Source: CAYMFD01 sp964389475
GTDB lineage: Bacteria > Bacteroidota > Bacteroidia > Chitinophagales > Saprospiraceae
Reading direction: 5' to 3'
DNA length: 64,000 nucleotides
Assembly (NCBI GenBank): GCA_964389475.1
Contig: CAYMFD010000001.1
Span: 62,001-126,000, forward strand
A program made the position numbers and the translations under genes. Shown here one piece after another: positions 25,195 through 33,175 of the stretch. The notes beneath the pieces were generated by a model. It was given only the letters and a program-made list of their open reading frames with translations, was not told the DNA's origin and did no database searches. Position 1 is the first letter of the stretch. Each line of letters starts with the position of its first letter.

Positions 25195-25211
25195 AGTGTC
25201 ATGTCGTAACG

Positions 25212-25219
25212 CAAAGGTA
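25212..25219 (-). promoter_or_regulatory. -7 promoter element of small transcription unit 2
   Basis: Minus-strand TACCTTTG, identical to the element of unit 1. No TTG is present at 19-21 bp upstream. Confidence 0.55.
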
Positions 25220-25332
25220 TAAAGTTTCTCTGAGGGCGGTTACTAGCCTAGGTTTCGTCTCACCTAGCTAGAGTATGGACTGTCCTGTATAGCTAAATTT
25301 GTGGAGGTGTTACTCTTGCCTAACGATTGCCC

Positions 25333-26730
25333 CTACTTAGGATTTGACCGACTATCCTTACGACTCTTGCGTTTGCGCCATGGAGCATCGACTTGCCAGT
25401 CGCCGGCCATAATACTGCCATAGGGTAGTACTCGATCGGTTACGTTACCTAGTCCGAAATCCTTCATCTGTTGCTGTACCGTTGCCGCATTTTTATAAGC
25501 TGATGGCAGCTCTGATATGTCGATGTGTCCGGAGAAGAAGCGTACATCTAGGCCTTCTGTCTCTTCTGCGAATACCTGGTCAATGGTCTTTTCTTCCTTG
25601 GTCCTCTTATGAGCAGTACGACTCATATTTCGTCCCGCGCCATGTGGCGCAAATCCCATGTTGGTACTTGTTGTCTCTCCATCCACAATCAATATCGGTT
25701 CACTCATATTGAGCGGGATCAATCGCATACTGTCAGCTGCATCTGCCACAAAGCTGGCGTCAAGTGGTGTAGCTCCTTTGGCATGATAGAAGTCATCCCC
25801 CTCTCTGAATACAAAGTTGTGCTCATTCCAAAACTGATGGACAGGGTCCCGATCAAGCTGCGCATACGTAGCTTGGTGGAGCACTTGATGATTGAGCTTA
25901 GTCCATTGTCGTACGAGCTGTAGCGCTTCCCAATAGGCTTTACCATCGTCTTGACAGTAGGGAATCCATGCATTGGTTTTTTTAGTGCCGGGAGAGATGT
26001 CCTTACGGTACCGCTCTGCTACCCGCATCCCTTGGGTGTATAGGTGAGCTCCCAAACCTCTGCTTCCATGGTGGGTCACCATAACGGTTTCGCCTGTGCT
26101 TTCTAGTTGACCTATGTATAAGAAGTGGTTGCCATCTCCTTGCGTACCTAGGTGAGTCCGAGCTAAGTTCTGGCTCTTTTCATTAGACAAATAGTGATTT
26201 TGAGCCATGTCATAACGTAAGCGATCGGGTAAGTCAAAGTGGTCTTTCCGACCACCACCACCGAAATGTGTGATGCTATGAGCGGCATCCATCGCCACTT
26301 TAGGATCTACATGTCCTAGATTAGTCATCATGACGGAGCAGCAGATATCTGCGCTGTGCATTGCTGGATGTATGGCATCACGAGTCTTGACTACTCCTCC
26401 CACGGGTATAGTACCTACAGGCCCAGCAGGACAGGCGTCGGGCATCACTGCGCCGCCTATAACGGTAGGAGTTTTCATTACCTCGTTCATAGTTCTTATG
26501 ACGGCATCTACGTTTTGCTGTTCCAGCTCGCTTTCTGCCTTGATGTTGAGCGAGTAGGCGTAAGGCTGATTTAGGGGCTCTATCATAGTTGGCTGCGCAT
26601 GGTCTAGGTAATTCTTGAGTTTGTCTCCCTCTAATCTGTAGGTGTTGACATGTTCTAACGCTGTTCTGAACCACTTGCCTTGCTGGTACCCCATCGCGAT
26701 TAAGTCTCGCCCTTTAATTTTCTTTTTCAT
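25333..26730 (-). CDS. rtcB: RtcB family RNA ligase
   Basis: A 465-residue RtcB RNA ligase, which joins RNA 2',3'-cyclic phosphate or 3'-phosphate ends to 5'-OH ends using GTP and manganese. Family motifs are visible: MPDACPAGPVG near residue 96, HSADICCSV with the metal-binding Cys near 127, GTQGDGNHF near 197, VTHHGSRGLG near 220, and APHGAGRNMSR near 364 with the His that becomes guanylylated. The first 60 residues (GRDLIAMGYQQGKW) match the form common in Bacteroidota. It is divergent from the WYL regulator gene and stands upstream of tRNA and tRNA-like genes on the same strand, suggesting a tRNA-repair role. The basic C-terminal tail (WRKRKSRKDSR) could bind RNA. Confidence 0.93.
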   Translation of the reverse strand: MKKKIKGRDLIAMGYQQGKWFRTALEHVNTYRLEGDKLKNYLDHAQPTMIEPLNQPYAYSLNIKAESELEQQNVDAVIRTMNEVMKTPTVIGGAVMPDACPAGPVGTIPVGGVVKTRDAIHPAMHSADICCSVMMTNLGHVDPKVAMDAAHSITHFGGGGRKDHFDLPDRLRYDMAQNHYLSNEKSQNLARTHLGTQGDGNHFLYIGQLESTGETVMVTHHGSRGLGAHLYTQGMRVAERYRKDISPGTKKTNAWIPYCQDDGKAYWEALQLVRQWTKLNHQVLHQATYAQLDRDPVHQFWNEHNFVFREGDDFYHAKGATPLDASFVADAADSMRLIPLNMSEPILIVDGETTSTNMGFAPHGAGRNMSRTAHKRTKEEKTIDQVFAEETEGLDVRFFSGHIDISELPSAYKNAATVQQQMKDFGLGNVTDRVLPYGSIMAGDWQVDAPWRKRKSRKDSRSNPK

Positions 26731-26763
26731 CTCGTTTGTAATTATAGTCCAAAGATGATTCAG

Positions 26764-26781
26764 TATTGCGCAATATATTTG
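26764..26781. promoter_or_regulatory. Palindromic operator overlapping the WYL-gene promoter
   Basis: TATTGCGCAATA (26764-26775) is a perfect 12-bp palindrome in the rtcB/WYL divergent spacer. It overlaps TATATTTG (26774-26781), an exact -7 element pointing toward the WYL gene, and lies 34 bp upstream of rtcB. Ten bases of it recur at 24130-24139. Autoregulation by the WYL protein is a reasonable inference. Confidence 0.5.
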
Positions 26782-26869
26782 CGTAGTAAAAGATGGCTTG
26801 ACTTTTTATGATAAATTCGACTCACTACCACCTTGTAATATCAACTGATTACTCATCTCAATACTCCTA

Positions 26870-27889
26870 ATGGCAACCAACAAAAATGCACTGATCAGAT
26901 ATCGTACAATCGATAGATGTCTGCAGAATACAGGCAGAAAGTGGACACTACAAGACCTCATAGAGGAGTGCTCGCAGGCACTATACGAATACGAGGGCAA
27001 GCACTCAGAGGTAAGTAAGCGTACAGTCCAGCTCGATATACAGGTGATGCGCAGCGATAAGCTCGGGTACAATGCACCCATCATCGTAGTAGGAAGAAAA
27101 TACTACACATACGGTGATCCAGATTATACGATCACTGATCTACCTATCGATCAGATGGATATGGATGTATTGCAAGAGTCTATGGAGATGCTGCGCCAGT
27201 TCAAGGACTTTTCGCTCTTCAGAGATCTCAATGGCGTGATACAGAAACTGGAGGATAAGATATATCGAGGGAAGGGAGAGCGGAAGCCTATCATCCACCT
27301 TGATAAAAATGAGAATCTAAAAGGACTGGCTTTTATTGATGATCTCTATCAGGCCATTATCAAAAAGATAGTGCTCAAGGTCAGTTACCAGTCCTTTAAG
27401 GCGAGGACTCCCAGTGACCTCGTAGTCCACCCACTGATACTCAAAGAGTATAATAACCGATGGTTTCTTATTGCGAGAAAACATGATCAAGACCTCCTCC
27501 TGACCATGGCGCTGGATCGAATACATAAGATTGATCTAGTACTGGGTATAGAGTATGATGACAAGGCTTTTGACGCAGATTTATACTATCGCGATACCAT
27601 AGGCGTCACGGTATTGTCCAAGAAGGCAGTGGAAGAAGTAGTAGTGCGAGTAGATCGCTACAATGCGCCTTACATAACTACTAAGCCGCTGCACCACTCG
27701 CAGCGCTTAGTCAATAGGGAAGATGATGGAGCCTGTACGTATACTCTGCGAGTACATAACAACTTTGAGCTACAGCGACTATTGCTAGGTTTTGGTGCTG
27801 GCCTAGAGGTCATCAAGCCTCGACGCCTCAGAGGTCAGATCAAGAAGGCACTGCGGATGGCCTATGAACAATATGAGTTGAGAATCTGA
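26870..27889 (+). CDS. WYL-domain transcriptional regulator
   Basis: A 339-residue DNA-binding regulator. The N-terminal ~100 residues form a winged helix-turn-helix (RYRTIDRCLQ, LIEECSQAL, SKRTVQLDIQVMR). The WYL domain follows at about 150-230, with VSYQSFKARTPSDLVVHPL, then NNRWFLIARKHDQDLLLTMA and LDRIHKID. A C-terminal WCX-type extension ends the protein (FGAGLEVIKPRRLR). WYL domains are thought to sense nucleic-acid or nucleotide ligands. Divergent placement from rtcB and the palindrome over its own promoter suggest that it controls the RNA-repair island and itself. Confidence 0.88.
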   Translation: MATNKNALIRYRTIDRCLQNTGRKWTLQDLIEECSQALYEYEGKHSEVSKRTVQLDIQVMRSDKLGYNAPIIVVGRKYYTYGDPDYTITDLPIDQMDMDVLQESMEMLRQFKDFSLFRDLNGVIQKLEDKIYRGKGERKPIIHLDKNENLKGLAFIDDLYQAIIKKIVLKVSYQSFKARTPSDLVVHPLILKEYNNRWFLIARKHDQDLLLTMALDRIHKIDLVLGIEYDDKAFDADLYYRDTIGVTVLSKKAVEEVVVRVDRYNAPYITTKPLHHSQRLVNREDDGACTYTLRVHNNFELQRLLLGFGAGLEVIKPRRLRGQIKKALRMAYEQYELRI

Positions 27890-27989
27890 CTGTTACTGTG
27901 TCAATATGTATGATATAGTAGATATATGACCATATAAATCGAGGTAGTCAGGATGTGAGATACTATGAATGATTGTAGTCTCTGTCCCA

Positions 27990-28832
27990 CTAAAACGCAT
28001 ATGTAAAACCAGTCGTCACCGTGTAGAAGTGTAACCAGTTCCTAGTATACCCATCCGTGCCTGGCTCAGGATTGCTAGAGGTACCCACGGCACCACCAGC
28101 TAGATAGCGGAGGTTGAGGAATGCCGTGACCTGGTCGGCGATTGTGATATTTTGGCGGAGGCTGGCGTCTATCAAGGCACCGGTGACTTCGCTATCGCTG
28201 CCGTTGAGGTAGCTGATAGGGGCATAGATCCCATCCACTTCGAACTCTAGGCTAGCATTATCGTTCTGGTGCCAGCTGGTCCTAGCCTTGAGTAGGGGTA
28301 CAGGCCCGACGTCTCGATTGACACGGCGGAGGGAGCCGTCTGGTGACTCAAAACCGATAGTGGCATTTCGGATCTGGAGCGATCCACCTAGGGCGAGACG
28401 CCAGCGGTCATTACCAGTCTTGATCTTGCGTAGGTAACTCAGTCGATAGAAGGGAAATCCATAACTGAGGTCTAGGTTACTGCCAGCAGGAAAGACCACA
28501 TCATCTACCCGCACATCTTCACGCAGGGACACCTCCGTATCAATAACAAGAGGCTGGTAGAGGAGTATCCATGTATGCTTGTCCTTGACGTCCAGCTCTA
28601 GTGATAGGCGGCTGACCGCGAATAGTATACTCTGGCCTCCATCGGCCCTGTAGTCGAAGTAGGTGCCGGCATTACCGAACTGTACCTTGTGACTAGCAAC
28701 TCCTAAAAAGCCCAGTTCGGCTACGGCTCTTACTTTATAATTGTCACGGTCTACGGTCGCAGTGGCGTCCTGTGCGGTGATGCTAGTAGAGCCAACTATG
28801 AGGACAGTGAGAAGGATAAGGTACTTAAGCAT
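27990..28832 (-). CDS. Putative outer-membrane beta-barrel protein
   Basis: A 280-residue exported protein. A signal peptide (LILLTVLIVGSTSITAQ) is followed by alternating amphipathic strands with aromatic girdles (YGFPFYRLSYLRKI, RWRLALGGSLQIRNATIGFE) and a C-terminal strand ending in Phe (FYTVTTGFTYAF), the hallmark recognised by the BAM complex. I see no enzyme motif. It is convergent with the WYL gene and appears to be a single-gene unit. Function unknown. Confidence 0.75.
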   Translation of the reverse strand: MLKYLILLTVLIVGSTSITAQDATATVDRDNYKVRAVAELGFLGVASHKVQFGNAGTYFDYRADGGQSILFAVSRLSLELDVKDKHTWILLYQPLVIDTEVSLREDVRVDDVVFPAGSNLDLSYGFPFYRLSYLRKIKTGNDRWRLALGGSLQIRNATIGFESPDGSLRRVNRDVGPVPLLKARTSWHQNDNASLEFEVDGIYAPISYLNGSDSEVTGALIDASLRQNITIADQVTAFLNLRYLAGGAVGTSSNPEPGTDGYTRNWLHFYTVTTGFTYAF

Positions 28833-28951
28833 GGAGATCAGGTATTAGTTGTGCTGTGATTTTCAGGTCCACCTAATTGATACAAAGTGAACGATTCACA
28901 TTTTTAACAACAAATACTTGATAATAGGTTGTACTATTTGTAGTCAATTAT

Positions 28952-29753
28952 CTATGGATTGCAGTCGGTTTTTATCAGGTTAATCGAGCCCTCGTCTGTA
29001 GCAATCACACGCCAGTAAGATCCATCAGCGGACTTCACTATTAATGCCCATTGCTAGGATCAGCAGTGATGAAGACCGAACCGTCCACCTCAAGCTTGAA
29101 GTTGAGGAACATCCCTGTAAAAATAGAAACCATACCTACATCCCAGCCATTGATATCTTGGTTAAAGGCCTGGGCATCGTCAAACATTAGCGCCATCGAC
29201 CCCGCGATAGAGACATCCCAGCTACTGATATCACCATTGAACAGGTCCGTCTGCTGAAATGCTCCGCTAAAGGTGGTTATAGTAGAGACATCCCAGTGGT
29301 CTAGTGAGCTGTTGATCTTAGCGCAATTATAAAAAATACTAGAAAGGTTGGTTACACCACAGAGGTTGGGTGCATCTAGAGCCGTAATATTTAAGTTGTC
29401 ACAATTAAAGAAGGCCGATTGCATGCTCGTCCATGGATTGTTATCCCATTGCTCGACGGTAAGGATCTTGTCATTTACTGTGGCACCATCAAATAGTATC
29501 CTTGGAAAGGTCCCTGTAATACTGACTGTGACTACCGTTGTACCCAGTGGATAAGTAGGGGTTATGTCACCCGTAACGCCTACATCGTCTATGATTCCAT
29601 CATTGTCCCAGTCCACACTGTAGTTGTAAGTACTACCATTATGCGTAGGTATAGTGATCTGCCTGTTAGCCCCTACATCCCACGTAGTCACGAATTGTGC
29701 CGAGGCGGATAGAGTCAGTAGTAGGCAGAGGAGGGTGGTTGTTACTTGCTCAT
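28952..29753 (-). pseudogene. Frameshifted DUF285 (BspA-type) surface protein
   Basis: The intact frame 29041-29691 (216 residues from a GTG) contains DUF285-type repeats with a repeated WDVS motif (LDHWDVSTI, ISSWDVSIAGS, INGWDVGMV) plus ...FNCDNL... and ...FYNCAKI... elements. Upstream in the same frame a signal peptide reads LLCLLLTLSASAQF, but no start codon precedes it; an ATG at 29753 lies one frame off. Downstream, after the stop at 29041, a second frame continues with ALIVKSADGSYWRVIATDEG to a stop at 28952. Two frame changes therefore interrupt what looks like one exported protein. Sequencing error is an alternative to decay. Confidence 0.6.
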
Positions 29754-29844
29754 AGTAGGTCAGTTTTTACAATGATCAAGGTAGTTGACATCTATTACAG
29801 ACTTGTCATCCTAAAAGGTGATTTGAATCCTCATGTGTTAAAGA

Positions 29845-30609
29845 CTACTTATTCATCCACTCCTTAAAGCTATTGGCTTTAGCTCGGCTGACCACAAACT
29901 CCATATCTCTACTATGCTCGACAGTTAGTTTGAGGCGGTGGTTGAGGTAGTGCTCGATGCGTTGTACAGCTGATTTGGCTACAACCTGACCACGGTTGAT
30001 TCGAAAAAACAGGTCGGGGTCTACTGTAGAGAGAAACTGGTCAATCGTCTCGTCGATAATATACCGTTTGCCGGATGCTATGGCGAAGGTGATGCTGTCG
30101 CTAGAGTATAGGTAGGCGATATCACTCATTACAATCTGGACGAAACCTGTCCCATCTCTGACGAGCACACCATTACGTGTCGTAGTTGCGGTCTGCGATT
30201 GTAGCAGTTGCATGAGTGAGTCTACAGCCATAGCGCTAGGCGGCATAGGGGCAGTAAGGCGGTCGTATTTTGCGATCGCAAGATCTAGGTCGTCCTGCTT
30301 TATGGGCTTGAGGAGGTAGTCGATACTATTGACCTTAAAGGCCTTGATCGCATACTGATCAAAAGCTGTTGTAAATATGATCGGGCATGTAATCTCGATC
30401 TGTTGGAATATCTCAAAGCTAAGGCCATCAGCAAGCTGTATATCCATAAAGATAAGGTCTGGTGCAGCATTACTCTTAATCCAGGCTACGCTATCCTCGA
30501 TGGAGTCTATGATCTCCATGATTTGATGGTCCTTGATGCCCTGAGCTAGCATCTTGGTTAGTTGTCTTGCTGCTCTTTCCTCGTCTTCTATGATTAGTGT
30601 TTTGATCAC
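29845..30609 (-). CDS. LytTR-family response regulator
   Basis: A 254-residue regulator. The receiver (1-120) has IIEDEERAARQL, the phospho-Asp in LIFMDIQLADG near residue 56, and YLLKPIKQDDL. The C-terminal LytTR DNA-binding domain (about 145-250) contains IAYLYSSDSITFAI, FLSTVDPDLFFRINRGQVV and IEHYLNHRLKLTV. It lies 4 bp downstream of the LytS-type kinase gene and ends a four-gene minus-strand operon. Target genes are unknown. Confidence 0.93.
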   Translation of the reverse strand: MIKTLIIEDEERAARQLTKMLAQGIKDHQIMEIIDSIEDSVAWIKSNAAPDLIFMDIQLADGLSFEIFQQIEITCPIIFTTAFDQYAIKAFKVNSIDYLLKPIKQDDLDLAIAKYDRLTAPMPPSAMAVDSLMQLLQSQTATTTRNGVLVRDGTGFVQIVMSDIAYLYSSDSITFAIASGKRYIIDETIDQFLSTVDPDLFFRINRGQVVAKSAVQRIEHYLNHRLKLTVEHSRDMEFVVSRAKANSFKEWMNK

Positions 30610-30613
30610 AGCA

Positions 30614-31648
30614 TTAAGTATTGATCAAGGGTATAGTTACCGTGAAATGGTCCTCCGCCTGCTTAACCATGGGTGGAGTTGTACCGACGAGGGCATAGCG
30701 TTTTTTGATGTTTTCTAGGCCAAGTTTAGTGGAGGGCAGTTGGCTTTGCTTGGGCTGTAGATTATTACTTACTGTGATGGTATCGTCGTGGCTTGAGATC
30801 ATTATGTGCAGTGGTTTACGCTTTGATATGATGTTGTGTTTGATCGCATTCTCGAGCAGGAGTTGGATGCTCATAGGTATTACGCGAGCCGATCGATGGC
30901 TATCGCCAATATCCCAATTGACGCGTAGGTTACTGCCAAATCGCTCGGATTGTATATGTAGGTAAGACTTGGCAAAAGCGATCTCATCGTCTAGGCTTAC
31001 GACATTGTCTTGTCCGCTGTCCAGGATAAATCGATAGACGTCTGCTATGTGGTCTACGAAATCCTTCGCGTCGCTTTTGGCATCTGTATCGATGATGTCA
31101 CGCAGCGTATTAAGGCTATTAAATAAGAAATGGGGTCGGGCTTGATTGCGCAGGGCATCGAGCTGAGACTGAGTTATTGCCTGTCGCGTCTGTTCCTCCT
31201 TTACGATCGATGCTTTCAGTTTTTGAAAGAAGTAGATAGCCTCGTAGGCCGCCATCGTCATGATACTGATCAGCACGATAATAATCTTGAGCTCCACGCC
31301 ACCACCATTGAAGTTAGGCCCAAAAGCTAGTCCAAGAAGGAAGTTACCCAACGCATTGATGCCTACTACTATAGCTATGATGAGGAGTAGGAAAATCAAG
31401 TTGCGCTTTACCGAATCGCTGATGGATGGATACTTTCGTCTTAGCCTGATCATTACCCATCGCATCAGTAGCCAATTGCTAGCCGCAAAGACCAGCGAGA
31501 TAGCGTAACTAATAACGAAGTCTTGTATGGAGTAGAACTCAGAATTGAATAGATAGGTCGTAATCGACGCTAGCAAAACGACACCGACAAGTATAAACTT
31601 GCGGTCATCAAACCCAACGTGCTGCCAGCGTTGATCTTGCTTCATCAT
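30614..31648 (-). CDS. LytS/YehU-type sensor histidine kinase
   Basis: A 344-residue membrane kinase. The frame extends to 31975, but that part is antisense-like to the neighbouring gene and lacks coding character; the ATG at 31648, two bases after the upstream stop, is chosen (MMKQDQRWQHVGFDD). Four hydrophobic segments occupy about 20-140. The His_kinase domain carries ARPHFLFNSLNTLRDII with the phospho-His, then the HATPase N-box LLENAIKHNII and LGLENIKKRYAL. The partner is the LytTR regulator 4 bp downstream. Confidence 0.9.
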   Translation of the reverse strand: MMKQDQRWQHVGFDDRKFILVGVVLLASITTYLFNSEFYSIQDFVISYAISLVFAASNWLLMRWVMIRLRRKYPSISDSVKRNLIFLLLIIAIVVGINALGNFLLGLAFGPNFNGGGVELKIIIVLISIMTMAAYEAIYFFQKLKASIVKEEQTRQAITQSQLDALRNQARPHFLFNSLNTLRDIIDTDAKSDAKDFVDHIADVYRFILDSGQDNVVSLDDEIAFAKSYLHIQSERFGSNLRVNWDIGDSHRSARVIPMSIQLLLENAIKHNIISKRKPLHIMISSHDDTITVSNNLQPKQSQLPSTKLGLENIKKRYALVGTTPPMVKQAEDHFTVTIPLINT

Positions 31649-31650
31649 GT

Positions 31651-32454
31651 TCACAAACTTAATGCTAATAGCGCTATACCTTGCTTGGCTTGGTAGAATG
31701 TGCCAGCAATCAGCCCTAGATATGTCAGTGAGACGAGACCTGTAACGGTTGCTGCTTGGATGGACTCTCCCCATTTCTGTACAGCTAGATAGGCGACTAT
31801 AGGCAAGACCTGTAGGCCATGGATGCCAAAGAAGTGTGCTACCCTGAGGTCTCCGGCTAGACTGCTCCAGTTGACCATTGGTATTCCGCTCCCGCCATCT
31901 GCCAGACCAACGGTATGTGACATCTGAGCGATCATCTGACCGCCGACATAGCTGCCAACTAGTATGCTCGTCCACCCCAGGATTAGAGCTATGTGCATGA
32001 TTCGATTGGCATTGGCAGTATTGCGAAGGCTATCGATAAAGAAGAGCACCATGGTTAGTACATTGATACCGACTAGTATGCCCATAGCTCCGAATAGGAC
32101 GCCATCGAGCGGCGTCGACATATTATAGTGTGACTTAACGCCTCTAGCCCCTTGCGCTACTATGATTAGTAGCTCTATGGATAGCGTCCATGCCGTGATG
32201 TGATTGATGATTGATTTCTTGCGCTGACTATACTTGTAGTAATGTGTAAAGTAGCCCACTGACGCTACGAATATGGCAGTTGATACACAGAACTTCCATG
32301 GCTTGAGCCACACATTAACTCCCATAAGGGTCCTGTCATCTAAGATCAGCCCACCAGTTGCGATTAGACCCAATCCGAGTGCAAATAGCGTGTGATAGTA
32401 AGTGACAGCACTTTGGCTTTTGATCGTCTGCACTATGTTTTTCAGTTGATTCAT
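31651..32454 (-). CDS. Polytopic membrane protein of unknown function
   Basis: A 267-residue integral membrane protein with about seven hydrophobic helices (LFALGLGLIATGGLIL, FCVSTAIFVASVGYF, IELLIIVAQGARG, VLFGAMGILVGINVLTMVLF, ALILGWTSILVGSYVGG, LQVLPIVAYLAV, GLVSLTYLGLIAG). I do not recognise a family. The frame is open to 32589, but the ATG at 32454 is preferred because it overlaps the upstream stop in ATGA fashion. It sits between an ABA4-like gene and a LytS/LytTR pair in one operon, so it may take part in sensing or in the response that pair controls. Confidence 0.75.
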   Translation of the reverse strand: MNQLKNIVQTIKSQSAVTYYHTLFALGLGLIATGGLILDDRTLMGVNVWLKPWKFCVSTAIFVASVGYFTHYYKYSQRKKSIINHITAWTLSIELLIIVAQGARGVKSHYNMSTPLDGVLFGAMGILVGINVLTMVLFFIDSLRNTANANRIMHIALILGWTSILVGSYVGGQMIAQMSHTVGLADGGSGIPMVNWSSLAGDLRVAHFFGIHGLQVLPIVAYLAVQKWGESIQAATVTGLVSLTYLGLIAGTFYQAKQGIALLALSL

Positions 32455-32873
32455 GATCTGGATGTTTTGGTGGTTTTGACGATTGTAAATAGTAGAAAGC
32501 CGACTGGGCCAAAGATGAAGGTTAGTATTAGGCAAGGCACCATGACAAGGTGTGGGAACTGCAGCGTGCGGTTTTGCTCGATCATCCACATTCCGATGAG
32601 TAAGTCAAAAGCCAAGTAGTGTATCCAGCCTGCGATAGCCGCATTGGGCAGTGTGAAAAGCTGCATGACGGATTTGAGGCTGGAGAAATCCATCATCCCG
32701 TTATTGATTAGCGCTTGACCGATAAATAGCGCATAAAGTGTCGCCAAGAACAATGGTGCGACCCGGTAATTTATGAGCCATTCTGTGGCTCTCCAGCGTG
32801 GTGCAATGATCATCAGCAGCCACATTGGCATTGTGATGATACCTGCTATTTCGAATGCTTGATGTGGGTCCAT
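32451..32873 (-). CDS. ABA4-like (DUF4281) membrane protein
   Basis: A 140-residue protein with four hydrophobic helices and the DUF4281/ABA4-like pattern: FEIAGIITMPMWLLMIIAPRW at the start, then GWIHYLAFDLLIGMWM and VPCLILTFIFGPVGFLLF. Relatives are small membrane proteins named after a plant carotenoid-pathway gene; bacterial function is not established. It is the first gene of the operon leading to the LytS/LytTR system. The 302-bp spacer upstream (32874-33175) holds no further gene or clear promoter. Confidence 0.75.
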   Translation of the reverse strand: MDPHQAFEIAGIITMPMWLLMIIAPRWRATEWLINYRVAPLFLATLYALFIGQALINNGMMDFSSLKSVMQLFTLPNAAIAGWIHYLAFDLLIGMWMIEQNRTLQFPHLVMVPCLILTFIFGPVGFLLFTIVKTTKTSRS

Positions 32874-33175
32874 AAGTGATTTATTGTTCGTTGATGATGT
32901 AAATATGGAGTAGGTTAGCCCTAGTTACAATGGCTTTCGGCTGAACCATCGTATCAGATAGTTGAATGGTAAGGGTTAGTGTGGAGGGCTGGCCCTAACG
33001 TCCTCTGCATTACATACAATATGTTTTATAGCTAGAAAAGAGACTACCAAGGCCGCTTGCACAGTGTTCTTCCTAGATATCGGTTTGGAGGCAGCTGCTT
33101 GGACTCAGGCCACGCTGAAGGAGGTTTATCCATGAGCCTCCACAACATTAACCCACCTCCACAGTTACCTTCCCT

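Noticed and set aside
31649..31975. N-terminal extension of the LytS-type kinase frame
   Set aside because: It lies antisense-like within the neighbouring membrane protein gene and reads as low-complexity Arg/Ser/Trp-rich sequence; the ATG at 31648 fits operon spacing.
32455..32589. N-terminal extension of the membrane protein frame
   Set aside because: Overlaps the ABA4-like coding region and lacks coding character; the ATG at 32454 overlaps the upstream stop.
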